A stretch of DNA of 62,068 nt from a virus, in IMG/VR virus record IMGVR_UViG_3300037222_000092, positions 1 through 62,068 of that record, one strand, 5' to 3'. Shown one piece after another: positions 1-7,113 of the stretch. Numbering within the stretch: position 1 is the first letter of the stretch; each line of letters starts with the position of its first letter. Position numbers and translations under genes: made by a program. A model generated the notes under the pieces. It made no database searches. It saw nothing but the letters and a program-made list of their open reading frames with translations, and had not been told where the DNA came from.

Positions 1-66
1 CTGCTGACCTTCAAGCAGTGGAAAGATATTGGCAAGCGGATGAAAGGCTATTTCTTGGCTAGACAT
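1..66 (-). CDS. ParB-like protein, N-terminal copy in terminal repeat
   Basis: Codes for the first 22 residues of the protein described at 60979-62007. The start codon is the complement of 64-66. It is partial only because the circular genome was cut inside this gene, and should not be counted as a second gene. Confidence 0.9.
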   Translation of the reverse strand, partial: MSSQEIAFHPLANIFPLLEGQQ

Positions 67-126
67 CGTTTTCCTCCATTGAACGAAAAAAAATAATTAC
101 GGAATCAGCGGATATGCGTGCGCGAT
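1..126. repeat. Terminal redundancy, left copy
   Basis: These bases are identical to 61942-62067; the match ends at base 127 (c here, a at 62068). The repeat lies inside and just upstream of the ParB-like gene, and joining the ends gives a continuous minus-strand operon. A repeat this long is what a long-k-mer assembler leaves on a circular or circularly permuted molecule, so I read it as closure rather than a packaged direct terminal repeat. Confidence 0.92.
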
Positions 127-219
127 CCCCAACCGGTCGCGGGCCCCAAAGGTATAGAGTTTCAGACCCCCCACCCCCCTATCCATCCTTTCGATCATCG
201 CCGACCATCAACACACCCA
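67..219. other. Intergenic region, possible cos location
   Basis: This 153-bp gap separates the HNH gene from the ParB-like gene. It holds an A-run (86-93), a GC-rich stretch at 133-147 and a C-rich tract at 167-179. In many HK97-like phages an HNH protein works with the terminase and the cos site lies close to the HNH/TerS genes. No cohesive-end sequence can be identified by reading, so cos here is only a suggestion. The AGG-type ribosome binding site of the ParB-like gene lies just upstream of its start (complement of about 71-75). Confidence 0.25.
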
Positions 220-534
220 TCAACCATACGACCTTGCTCCCTTCTCTGGATGCCTGCGGCCGTGGCAGTCAGCACATAGCGTGCGCAGATTGGATAGGTC
301 GTCCGCGCCTTTGGCTGTACGCTCGATGATGTGATCAGCGATGAGGCTGGTGCCTGCGCCTCGCATGGGTGTCGTGCAGTCAGGCGACGAGCACATGAAG
401 CCATCACGAAGTAGCACTTGATCACGGATCCGGCGCCACGCCTGCGTGCCATAGAAAGGATCGTGACTCTCCGCTCGCTTGCTTGCTGCAGGCTTCCATC
501 CATTAGGTCGGAACGGTGGCGGACGGATAGGCAT
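220..534 (-). CDS. HNH endonuclease (packaging-associated type)
   Basis: 104 residues. Two cysteine pairs (C48/C53 and C87/C90) surround an HNH core: D67-H68 in 'ADHI', N82 in 'LSNLRTLC' and H91 in 'CADCHGRRH'. This is the small single-domain HNH type found beside terminase genes in HK97-like cos phages, where the protein assists cos cleavage with the large terminase. The start ATG lies one base past the NusG-like stop. Read around the circle, only the ParB-like gene and a tiny ORF separate it from TerS. The family assignment is firm; the packaging role is inferred from context. Confidence 0.88.
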   Translation of the reverse strand: MPIRPPPFRPNGWKPAASKRAESHDPFYGTQAWRRIRDQVLLRDGFMCSSPDCTTPMRGAGTSLIADHIIERTAKGADDLSNLRTLCADCHGRRHPEKGARSYG

Positions 535-535
535 G

Positions 536-1060
536 TCATGCCACCACTGCTATCTCAGACTCATGCACCTCAACCGGAACCTTGCGACAGAACATGTCTA
601 GCATCACACTCACACGTCCCTTGCCATTCAATCGTTCGATAGGTCCAAGGAAGCCTGAATATGGTCCGTCGATCACCCTCACATCCTGACCCTTGCGATA
701 GGTACTGCGCTGCTTAGGAGGCAGCGCTAACTCATCAACCTTCGCATCGATCACGTTGATTGCCGCCTGTGGGATGCTGGCAGGCCTACCGTTCACTCTC
801 AGAAACTCGCGCACGCCTGAAACGTCGCGCACGAGATCCCATCGTTCGTTGCCGAAGTTAAAGCCGACAAAGATATAGCCAGGGAATAACGGACGCTTGA
901 CCAATCGACGCTTGCTGCGACCAGCCCATATTGATTTCGTGAACGTCGGCAGATTGCAGAGAAAGCCATAGCGCAGGATGCCGACCTTGGCCTTGGTCTC
1001 GCAACTCGGCTCGGTGAGAGCGATGTACCAGCCCACGTTGATGGTCGTGCGGTCAAGCAT
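536..1060 (-). CDS. NusG-like transcription elongation/antitermination factor
   Basis: 174 residues with a NusG N-terminal (NGN) domain over about residues 8-105: 'GWYIALTEPSCETKAK' at the start and 'FPGYIFVGF' later. A KOW segment follows at about 120-155 ('KGQDVRVIDGPYSGFLG'). The length matches bacterial NusG/RfaH. It has an AAGG ribosome binding site about 8 bases upstream of its ATG. It is near the end of the early operon, directly before the HNH, ParB-like and late genes. That position fits a specialised NusG paralogue that carries RNA polymerase past terminators into the late operon, like lambda Q in role but unrelated in fold. The fold is well supported; the late-gene role is inferred. 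Confidence 0.88.
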   Translation of the reverse strand: MLDRTTINVGWYIALTEPSCETKAKVGILRYGFLCNLPTFTKSIWAGRSKRRLVKRPLFPGYIFVGFNFGNERWDLVRDVSGVREFLRVNGRPASIPQAAINVIDAKVDELALPPKQRSTYRKGQDVRVIDGPYSGFLGPIERLNGKGRVSVMLDMFCRKVPVEVHESEIAVVA

Positions 1061-1096
1061 GAATTCACCTTGTTTTTGCGAATTGATAAAACTATC

Positions 1097-1558
1097 TCAC
1101 CCGGCGCGACGTAGACCTTCTGGTGGTAATCCGAAGGCACGGCGCACCTCTGCTACCTGCGCATTAGCGCGCTCCTGTTCCTCTGGCGTCCGCGGCCTTT
1201 CGATCGGAGGCGGCAATCGATTAGTGACCTGTTCTCGCTCTCGCGCACGATCATCTAGTTCCGAAAATACTTGCGCCATCATATGCAATGTCGGCCGATC
1301 GGACCGTTTAGGAATTTCAAACGCCGCCTTTTGCATGATCTCTGGCGCATGCTCAGAAAACATAGCAATAGTCGCCGCCAAAAACGCTTCAGGATCACCC
1401 ACGTCCTGCGGAGGTAATAAACCGAACAACCGATCCACTGCCATCGCCGCCTGTTTCTGCTGCGCCGTCATCAAGACCGGCTTTGAGCTTGGCGCGTGCT
1501 CGTCTGAAACCGTCTCGAGATTGTTTCCAATCTTCAGCAACGGGAGTTTTTGCAGCAT
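1097..1558 (-). CDS. Hypothetical protein, overlaps replication gene
   Basis: 153 residues, not recognised. The C-terminal half is charged and helical ('DDRAREREQVTNRLPPPIER'). A good GGAG site lies 8 bases before the ATG at 1558, so I keep this start although it overlaps the 3' end of the replication gene by 164 bases in another frame. An internal ATG at 1471 would cut the overlap to 77 bases but has no visible ribosome binding site. Its place after a replication initiator is where helicase-loader-type partners often sit; no such motif (for example a Walker box) is present. Confidence 0.7.
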   Translation of the reverse strand: MLQKLPLLKIGNNLETVSDEHAPSSKPVLMTAQQKQAAMAVDRLFGLLPPQDVGDPEAFLAATIAMFSEHAPEIMQKAAFEIPKRSDRPTLHMMAQVFSELDDRAREREQVTNRLPPPIERPRTPEEQERANAQVAEVRRAFGLPPEGLRRAG

Positions 1559-2309
1559 TGAGAGGCTCCATATTTTGTGATGCGATCACTGGCGGAATCG
1601 GAAGATGCGGCTCGGCTGCGAGTTCATGCTCGCGCTGAATAGGCTGTGCTAAATACTTGAAGGAGTAAGGAACCTTAAAATTCCTGCGCGCGCGCACTTT
1701 GGCGGCGGCGATACGAACCAGTTCTGGGCGCCATCCAGAGTTTAAACCAGCCTGCAGCCACATCGGTGCGCCGAACCAACCTGGCGGGATGAAAGCTATT
1801 TCGATACCGAAGGTCAGCATAATTTCGTCGGCTAGTTTGAAAGCTTTCTCGGAAATATAATTTTCCTCGCGCGCGCGCGCGCCCGACTCAGCACCAACAA
1901 CTGATTCTGAATCTGTAGTTAGATTCTTTCCTATTTGAGTCGGAGGTGACCCAGTTGCTGACTCGGTTTGCTCTGCCACGCTCTGGAATTTGTCGTAATT
2001 ACAAATGGTTACTCGGGTAACGCCTGACTCGGTTACTGACTCGATCATCGACTCGGTTACTAGGCGCGAAAGAAAACGCTGGACCCTCGCGAGGGACCAT
2101 TGCCAGCGTTTGGCAAGAAAACGATGCGAATAGGCGAACTGACCTCGTGATAATTCCACAGCAAAATTTCCGACGCGCCGGTTCCGCGATCTTTTAACCG
2201 CAGTCCCAATCATCCACATCCACGCTTCGCGCGCGGTAAATGGCTCGTCCGGAAACACTGGATGTTCGAACACACCTTTATCGATGATGAAGGTTCCGAA
2301 GTCGCTCAT
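1395..2309 (-). CDS. Replication initiation protein (DnaD/O-like)
   Basis: 304 residues. The N-terminus looks like phage replisome organisers: 'GTFIIDKGVFEHPVF', 'FTAREAWMWMIG' and a winged-helix segment at about 65-110 ('LAKRWQWSLARVQRFLSRL'). The middle is low complexity and corresponds to an iteron-like GANTC-rich DNA stretch (see 1885-2054). The last 60 residues are basic. Phages often carry their origin inside the initiator gene, as in lambda O, which fits. The ATG overlaps the stop of the upstream gene (ATGA). The role is inferred from family resemblance and internal repeats. Confidence 0.75.
   Translation of the reverse strand: MSDFGTFIIDKGVFEHPVFPDEPFTAREAWMWMIGTAVKRSRNRRVGNFAVELSRGQFAYSHRFLAKRWQWSLARVQRFLSRLVTESMIESVTESGVTRVTICNYDKFQSVAEQTESATGSPPTQIGKNLTTDSESVVGAESGARAREENYISEKAFKLADEIMLTFGIEIAFIPPGWFGAPMWLQAGLNSGWRPELVRIAAAKVRARRNFKVPYSFKYLAQPIQREHELAAEPHLPIPPVIASQNMEPLNAAKTPVAEDWKQSRDGFRRARAKLKAGLDDGAAETGGDGSGSVVRFITSAGRG
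1835..2060. other. Candidate replication origin: GANTC iteron cluster plus AT-rich stretch
   Basis: Nine GANTC sites start at 1885, 1903, 1909, 1922, 1937, 1960, 2026, 2038 and 2050, that is nine in 170 bp against about 0.7 expected by chance. Several sit in a repeated GACTCGGTT(A/T) context; GACTCGGTTAC occurs at 2026 and 2050. An AT-rich stretch (about 1835-1866) and an alternating CG run (about 1869-1882) adjoin them. Direct repeats next to an AT-rich segment inside an initiator gene is the lambdoid origin layout. GANTC is the CcrM methylation target in alphaproteobacteria. Origin function is inferred. Confidence 0.5.
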
Positions 2310-2857
2310 GGGGCGATTTCCTCTTCGGCACCAGGCTCGTAAATTTTACCGGTCTTAGATGGTGGCCACAGCCACGGTAATTGGGCGCCGTAAAGATCAC
2401 CGCGCGTCTCGGTGATCTGCCGCCTTGACACGCTCGGCAATGATTCCTCGAAAAACTCAGACCATGCTGTAAGTTGTCTCCGATCGCTGATGAAAGGCCA
2501 TTCCTTGCGTGGCGGCAATTCCGCAAACGCACGCACTGCGGTAGTCTCCGCTTCAGGCGGAAGATAAATTTGTCCGCTGCCGTAATGCTGCGGACGAACG
2601 GCCCCGGCTATTTCACGCAAGTTGCAATAGGCGATGGCGCGCGAATCATTGGATGCTATTAATCCGCCAACAGTTTTTACAGGCGCCGCGGGCGACTGCT
2701 CGTCTCCGACATCGCGCACTTCGCGGACAAGAGATTTTACAATCTCGCGGACAAGCGTTTTGCGGGCTCTCTCTTGTGTCTGCAGGTTGAAAAACTTCGG
2801 ATGCTCGGCAATTACCGAGGCAACAGCGCAGTCAATGACATCCCCGAGAGCGCTCAT
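2306..2857 (-). CDS. Hypothetical early protein
   Basis: 183 residues from the ATG at 2857, which overlaps the stop of the upstream gene as ATGA; an ORF extends further upstream but this coupled start is preferred. The sequence is 'MSALGDVIDCAVASVIAEH...', with a helical N-terminal half and a proline-rich C-terminus. No known domain is recognised. It is translationally coupled to the replication gene downstream, so a role in replication or its control is possible. Confidence 0.75.
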   Translation of the reverse strand: MSALGDVIDCAVASVIAEHPKFFNLQTQERARKTLVREIVKSLVREVRDVGDEQSPAAPVKTVGGLIASNDSRAIAYCNLREIAGAVRPQHYGSGQIYLPPEAETTAVRAFAELPPRKEWPFISDRRQLTAWSEFFEESLPSVSRRQITETRGDLYGAQLPWLWPPSKTGKIYEPGAEEEIAP

Positions 2858-3072
2858 GCTGCAATGCACTCCGGCGTCCGATCGCAGATCACCCGTTCGC
2901 CATCGCGGAAGAATTCCAACCAAGGATATTCGCTCGGCTCATGGCGGGTGACTTTTGTGATTCCGCAAATCGAGCAGGTTGTTTCGGTCTTGTATTGGAA
3001 TCGAGTGGGATCACCCCACTTGTGACGGCCGGGTTTTCCGATTGGATTGATGATGGTGGCGGTGTCGGTCAT
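2854..3072 (-). CDS. Small zinc-ribbon-like protein
   Basis: 72 residues. It has a CxxC pair ('CSICGITKV') and two further cysteines near the C-terminus ('ICDRTPEC'), suggesting one zinc site. It overlaps the methyltransferase stop upstream and the next gene downstream by 4 bases each, so it is part of a tightly coupled cassette. Proteins of this size and pattern are common in Rhizobiales prophages; function unknown. Confidence 0.7.
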   Translation of the reverse strand: MTDTATIINPIGKPGRHKWGDPTRFQYKTETTCSICGITKVTRHEPSEYPWLEFFRDGERVICDRTPECIAA

Positions 3073-4451
3073 GCAAACAATGGCCCATGGTCGACCGGTT
3101 TATCTTTATGTCTTGCTTTGATGCTTTCGCGTCCGCGTTCATCTGGGCCAGAGAGGCACAACGCCATGCGGCGGCGAATGTCGGATTGATATTCTTCCTC
3201 GCGCTCGATCAGCACAGCGTTAAAGCCTTCGCGCCATGCGGCTTCGCCCGTGGTGCCCGTGCCAGCAAAACAATCGAGAACGATTCCCTTCGGAGGTGTC
3301 ACCAGCCGCACAAGGTATTGCATTAGGTCGAGGGGTTTTACGGTCGGGTGCTTTGAACCCAATCTGTCGTCCGCGTCAGCCTTGCTCGTGTAAAAGAATC
3401 GAGCGGCGGAACCGGAATCACCAAATCCGCAGGGAACGCCGCGTCGGCTTTCGTCAGCCCCGACAAACTGAACGGTTGGGTTGCCCGTACTTGTAGAATT
3501 TCCGCCTGCGCTCTTCCCAGTTTCGGCAGGAAACGCCCCTACCACTTCCTCACTTCCATCATGGATGACGTTGGCGGGCCAGCGGCCGAGTCCAGGAATT
3601 GGTTTTGCGAACGTGCCGTTAAGTCCATCCCCATATATAAATGCGCCTGCGCCTGCGCCTGCGCCTGCGCATCCGCCATCCACGCCGACGCGGCACCCAT
3701 CTATATTCAGCGCACCCGTTCCCCATTTAAGGACGTTGGCTGCTACTGTTGATTCAGACAGAGGCTTACGGGCGAGGACGATAGGTTCACATGCTGGTTT
3801 TAGAGCGGTGCCCCAGCCTTGCCATTGGCGGGCTGCATCGGTTGCGGGAGCGGTTTCGCTTGCTTGTAATTCAACCTTTTCCCTGTCGTGTTTCCACGGC
3901 CGATCCCATCCTTCGTGTTCGCCCTGAAAATTATTCGGACGCCGGTTGATCATTGGTTTTCCATCTGGTGATCGCTTCGGCCCTATAACCTCCCGCTCTG
4001 CTCCCGCAGATCTATCAATCCCCTTGCTCACATCATGAGATTTCGGAAATCCAGATCCATAGAGCCATTGGATTTGATCGCGGATTTCAAATCCCGCATC
4101 TTCGATTGCACACGCCATACGGTGATACGTGCGAGTGCCGCCAAACGCGATTAGATGAGCGCCTGGCTTGAGAACACGATAGACCGCAGCCCAAGTCTCA
4201 GGACGGAATGCTATGTCGCCACCATCCCATTGTTTGCCCATGAAGCCGGATGATGCGCGGGCATAGGCACCCGTCTTGCCAACTTTGCAGGGCGCAGCGT
4301 TGTCAGCACCAAATCGTTTAACGATGCTGGTTAGGTGATAGGGCGGATCACAGACGCCGGAGTCGACCGAGTTTTCCTCAAGGCAAGGCAATACGTCCAT
4401 GCAATCACCTGCATGGAGCATCACCCTTCCGTTGAGAAAGGATTCGGACAT
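3069..4451 (-). CDS. DNA methyltransferase (amino-group, beta-type order)
   Basis: 460 residues. Catalytic motif IV is D35-P-P-Y and the SAM-binding motif I, 'CFAGTGTTGEAA', lies near residue 410, so the order is motif IV before motif I as in beta-class N6-adenine/N4-cytosine methyltransferases. The DPPY form favours N6-adenine. The middle region presumably holds target recognition and contains an Ala-Gly run encoded by a hexamer repeat (3642-3670). No partner restriction enzyme is adjacent. Likely uses are protection from host restriction or regulation; it does not look like CcrM in length or sequence, so GANTC specificity is not claimed. Confidence 0.9.
   Translation of the reverse strand: MSESFLNGRVMLHAGDCMDVLPCLEENSVDSGVCDPPYHLTSIVKRFGADNAAPCKVGKTGAYARASSGFMGKQWDGGDIAFRPETWAAVYRVLKPGAHLIAFGGTRTYHRMACAIEDAGFEIRDQIQWLYGSGFPKSHDVSKGIDRSAGAEREVIGPKRSPDGKPMINRRPNNFQGEHEGWDRPWKHDREKVELQASETAPATDAARQWQGWGTALKPACEPIVLARKPLSESTVAANVLKWGTGALNIDGCRVGVDGGCAGAGAGAGAFIYGDGLNGTFAKPIPGLGRWPANVIHDGSEEVVGAFPAETGKSAGGNSTSTGNPTVQFVGADESRRGVPCGFGDSGSAARFFYTSKADADDRLGSKHPTVKPLDLMQYLVRLVTPPKGIVLDCFAGTGTTGEAAWREGFNAVLIEREEEYQSDIRRRMALCLSGPDERGRESIKARHKDKPVDHGPLFA
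3642..3670. repeat. TGCGCC hexanucleotide repeat inside methyltransferase gene
   Basis: About four and a half tandem copies of TGCGCC, coding for an alternating Ala-Gly stretch. Because the unit is six bases, copy-number change would lengthen or shorten the protein without shifting the frame. Confidence 0.8.
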
Positions 4452-4834
4452 TACGAGGTTGCCCTCGCAATTGCCGCATCGCCCAACGGAGTGCCGACCA
4501 GCATCCCGAGCGCCGCCATATAAGTTTCAACGATGGCTTCTTGCTCTGCCCGCTCATCCGCATCTTGCCTGCGCAGGCGAATGATGGTGCGGATGGCTTT
4601 AACGTCGTAACCGTTGCCTTTTATCTCGGCGTAAAGTTCCTTTATGTCTGTCGATGTGACTTGCTTATCGTCTTCCAATCTCTCGATGCGCTCGACATAG
4701 GCTTTGAGTTGATCCTTAGCGAAGCGGGTTGACGCGCCAGCGCGCGAGTTGTGACCTATCGTATCGGCGGCGCGCTGCAGGTCTTCGGTCGTCGTTTTGA
4801 CCGTTTGACCGCCGCCCGAAACTGTCATGTCCAT
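4451..4834 (-). CDS. GapR-like nucleoid protein (DUF2312)
   Basis: 127 residues from the ATG at 4834 (TAATG overlap with the upstream stop). The core 'LKAYVERIERLEDDKQ', 'YAEIKGNGYDVKAIRTIIRL' and 'RAEQEAIVETYMAALGM' is the DUF2312/GapR signature. In Caulobacter GapR is an essential coiled-coil protein that clamps overtwisted DNA ahead of replication forks. The length is close to the usual about 90 residues plus N- and C-terminal tails. The neighbours are a methyltransferase and, a few genes upstream, GcrA. The family call is strong; whether it helps phage replication or competes with host GapR is unknown. Confidence 0.9.
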   Translation of the reverse strand: MDMTVSGGGQTVKTTTEDLQRAADTIGHNSRAGASTRFAKDQLKAYVERIERLEDDKQVTSTDIKELYAEIKGNGYDVKAIRTIIRLRRQDADERAEQEAIVETYMAALGMLVGTPLGDAAIARATS

Positions 4835-5139
4835 TAGATTAACCCCTTGTTTTTGGCCAACCATTCCGGAATGTTTATGGTGACAACCGGCAACACCACG
4901 CGCTGACCGTCTTTCTTGACTGACGGGACTTTCTTGCCGCTCGCATTCATTTGGATCTGCGATTTCCGCAGCCACACCGCGCGGGCTTCCTCTCCGGTAT
5001 CGGAAACCTGCACGGCTTTTCCGGTGTCGTAATGCAGCACCATTTCCAATTCGACTTTGTCGTGTTGCGCGGGCAGTTCGCCGTTGCGTGACGTGTCCGC
5101 ATCGTCACCGCCCATAAGATCGAAGAGATCGCGGCTCAT
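4834..5139 (-). CDS. Hypothetical early protein
   Basis: 101 residues, beginning 'MSRDLFDLMGGDDAD'. A compact beta-rich centre ('VVLPVVTINIPEWLAKNKGL') ends the protein. It overlaps its neighbours by 1-4 bases on both sides. Not recognised; short proteins of this pattern recur next to DUF2312 genes in Rhizobiales phages as far as I recall, but no function can be assigned. Confidence 0.75.
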   Translation of the reverse strand: MSRDLFDLMGGDDADTSRNGELPAQHDKVELEMVLHYDTGKAVQVSDTGEEARAVWLRKSQIQMNASGKKVPSVKKDGQRVVLPVVTINIPEWLAKNKGLI

Positions 5140-5351
5140 GCGACCTTCTCCTTTATGAGTGCCGCAAGTTCCTTCGCGTGAAATCCCTGGCGAGGCCGCA
5201 TGATGTTAGGCAACTCACCCTCATCCTTCGCCGCAGTCCAGATGGCCTGAATGTGCCGCGGGCGCATGCGCAGAACCAACGCAAGATCGGCCGTCGTTTG
5301 CGGCCAGAAGAATGCGGCGATGATGGTGGAGTTTGAGACCTGTTTTGTCAT
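5136..5351 (-). CDS. Small putative HTH protein
   Basis: 71 residues from the ATG at 5351; the longer upstream ORF would overlap the next gene entirely. 'TTADLALVLRMRPRHIQAIWTA' resembles a helix-turn-helix, and the C-terminus is basic. The start overlaps the upstream stop as TGATG. It may bind DNA; the evidence is weak. Confidence 0.6.
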   Translation of the reverse strand: MTKQVSNSTIIAAFFWPQTTADLALVLRMRPRHIQAIWTAAKDEGELPNIMRPRQGFHAKELAALIKEKVA

Positions 5352-5566
5352 CACATCCCCAGCGGTTCTTTGTCGCGATAGTTGGTGAACCGATCCGGAT
5401 ATCTCGCTGGCGTATTTATCCAAGCGCCATCGCCGATGACCTCGGGATGTTCGCTGATCGGGCCAAGCGTGAGAACGTAGCGTTTTTGCCGCGCATGGTG
5501 CGAATAGGAGACGACGGCGATCACCAGCGCGATCACAAAAACGACGATGGCAAATCTTAAAATCAT
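5351..5566 (-). CDS. Small single-pass membrane protein
   Basis: 71 residues with one N-terminal hydrophobic segment (residues 2-20, 'ILRFAIVVFVIALVIAVVS') followed by a polar tail, so probably membrane anchored. It is coupled to both neighbours by short overlaps. Unknown function. Confidence 0.65.
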   Translation of the reverse strand: MILRFAIVVFVIALVIAVVSYSHHARQKRYVLTLGPISEHPEVIGDGAWINTPARYPDRFTNYRDKEPLGM

Positions 5567-6204
5567 TCCGCCGCCTCCATTTTCGACTTATCGAAGCAAG
5601 GCAGATACCGACGGCAGCGATCAAGAAACATCGCCTTTGCTTGCGTCCAATGTTGCGGAACAATGACATCCGGTAACGGGTGGGTATTGCGATACTGATC
5701 CCAATTCGGATGCGGCGTGTTGCGCATCAAATCGCGCCATTCTGTCACGAACATGATTTCGTCGTAGGCTTTGACCGCCGTGCGGATTGAAGACGGGGCC
5801 GGCCACGCGAGCCCTGCCGCTTCATGAATTGCCGCATCAAAGCGATCAGTGAGCAGCGCGAAGGTGCCGAGAATTTCTTCTGCCAATACGCCGAATTCAG
5901 CCTGTGCGATTTCCGCGATGGCTTTTTTCTTCGGAGTGGTGTCATCCTTCAGTGCAAATTCAGGGCAGTCATGCATCAGAAAATAACCAGCAAGCTCACG
6001 GCTTCCGGTGTCGGTAAATGCCGCATCAGATCCAACGACAGAATGCTGGCCGACCGAATAAGCAAAGCCTCGCGTGGCACCATTATATCTGTTCTCCTTC
6101 GCCAGATGCTCGGCCACCACATCGAAGTCGATATCCTCTGCTCTTGGCGCGGTGAGATCGATGCCCTTGCCATTGGAAAGAGTTAGGATGGTTGCGGCGG
6201 TCAT
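5563..6204 (-). CDS. HD-superfamily phosphohydrolase (nucleotidase-like)
   Basis: 213 residues from the ATG at 6204 (ATGA overlap with gcrA stop). The metal-binding pattern is visible: H in 'YSVGQHSVVGS', then 'MHDCPEF' (HD pair), then an Asp further on in 'KAYDEIMFV'. This arrangement is that of the YfbR-like 5'-deoxynucleotidase/HD hydrolases common in phages, which hydrolyse nucleoside monophosphates. Role: nucleotide pool management during replication, inferred. Confidence 0.8.
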   Translation of the reverse strand: MTAATILTLSNGKGIDLTAPRAEDIDFDVVAEHLAKENRYNGATRGFAYSVGQHSVVGSDAAFTDTGSRELAGYFLMHDCPEFALKDDTTPKKKAIAEIAQAEFGVLAEEILGTFALLTDRFDAAIHEAAGLAWPAPSSIRTAVKAYDEIMFVTEWRDLMRNTPHPNWDQYRNTHPLPDVIVPQHWTQAKAMFLDRCRRYLPCFDKSKMEAAE

Positions 6205-6704
6205 TCTGCGGCCTGCATATATTTCGGCCGCGAAACCAATGGGATATATGCCATGGCACAATGTCGAGGGCAGTAGACCTCAAAATATGAATCCGCTGTT
6301 TGTTCTCCGCAAAACTTCAGAGCATCAAGATCTCGCGGATCACCCAGCGGCCAGTGGCAAATCTTGTCGCTGAGTTGCTTATGTGAAACCGCGACGGCGG
6401 ATTGATCGGGTGGTAGATCGACGATCTCCACAGCGGCAAACTGTTCGCGTATGTCGGCGGCTGCAGCCTCGCGTTTTAGGCGACCAGCGTTTGATCTGTC
6501 CATCCGCGCGGCGCGCGATTTGATTCGCTGGGCTCTGCCTTTTCCCCATTGCTCATTGTGTGGGGTACACAATCCAAGGCGGAATAGTTTGCCCGATACG
6601 GCCCCTTTCGTCATGCCGGTAGCTTCCACGATTTTCGGAACGACCTCGCCGTCGCCGTGCATCTTTTTGAGTGTCGCAACACGCTCGTCTGTCCATCCGC
6701 TCAT
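6201..6704 (-). CDS. gcrA: GcrA-family cell-cycle regulator
   Basis: 167 residues. The N-terminal HTH 'WTDERVATLKKMH...MTKGAVSGKLFRLGL' and the C-terminal 'CHWPLGDPRDLDALKFCG...YCPRHCAMAYIP' are the two hallmark blocks of GcrA. In Caulobacter and relatives GcrA binds sigma70 and activates promoters at CcrM-methylated GANTC sites. The length matches the family. It lies in the early operon together with a GapR-like gene and a GANTC-rich putative origin. The family call is strong. It could redirect host S-phase transcription or activate phage promoters; this is inference. Confidence 0.92.
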   Translation of the reverse strand: MSGWTDERVATLKKMHGDGEVVPKIVEATGMTKGAVSGKLFRLGLCTPHNEQWGKGRAQRIKSRAARMDRSNAGRLKREAAAADIREQFAAVEIVDLPPDQSAVAVSHKQLSDKICHWPLGDPRDLDALKFCGEQTADSYFEVYCPRHCAMAYIPLVSRPKYMQAAE

Positions 6705-6706
6705 GA

Positions 6707-7000
6707 TTACAACCTGGTCTTATGGGGTTTAGATTTTGCTGGTGGTCGTGCATTGGCAGGCCGCTTCGGCGCCTTCGGCTTGCGCGCGGCGCTGCCATGG
6801 ACATCAATATCGGCACGTAATGGGGGCTTTGCACCAATGTAGAAAGGCGGATGCTTTAAAGGATCAAACGCCGGGGTTGGCCATTTTTCCCCTTCGTCGG
6901 CACGGTTGAGACTATCCCAGACCGGCCTAGGTGCAGGCGTCTCGCGATCGAGACAGGAATCATTGCTCGCACCGATTAACCATCGCCATAATTTGCGCAT
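6707..7000 (-). CDS. Hypothetical basic proline-rich protein
   Basis: 97 residues. The C-terminal third is rich in Lys, Pro, Arg and Ala ('ARKPKAPKRPANARPPAK'), typical of a flexible nucleic-acid-binding tail. Two bases separate it from gcrA. Unknown function. Confidence 0.65.
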   Translation of the reverse strand: MRKLWRWLIGASNDSCLDRETPAPRPVWDSLNRADEGEKWPTPAFDPLKHPPFYIGAKPPLRADIDVHGSAARKPKAPKRPANARPPAKSKPHKTRL

Positions 7001-7113
7001 GCGGTTTCACCTGTGACGGCAGCGAAGTCGGGCATCGGCCCCACTGCCGTCTTGGAGGATCAGAGTTTTGGTGAACGCAACGCTTACAAAGCTACAAACA
7101 AAAACCGAAACGA

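Noticed and set aside
978-1580. 200-codon plus-strand ORF
   Set aside because: Antisense to the NusG-like gene start and the 1097-1558 gene.
3069-4451. Identification of the methyltransferase as CcrM
   Set aside because: DPPY and order fit the class, but length and sequence do not resemble CcrM; GANTC specificity cannot be claimed.
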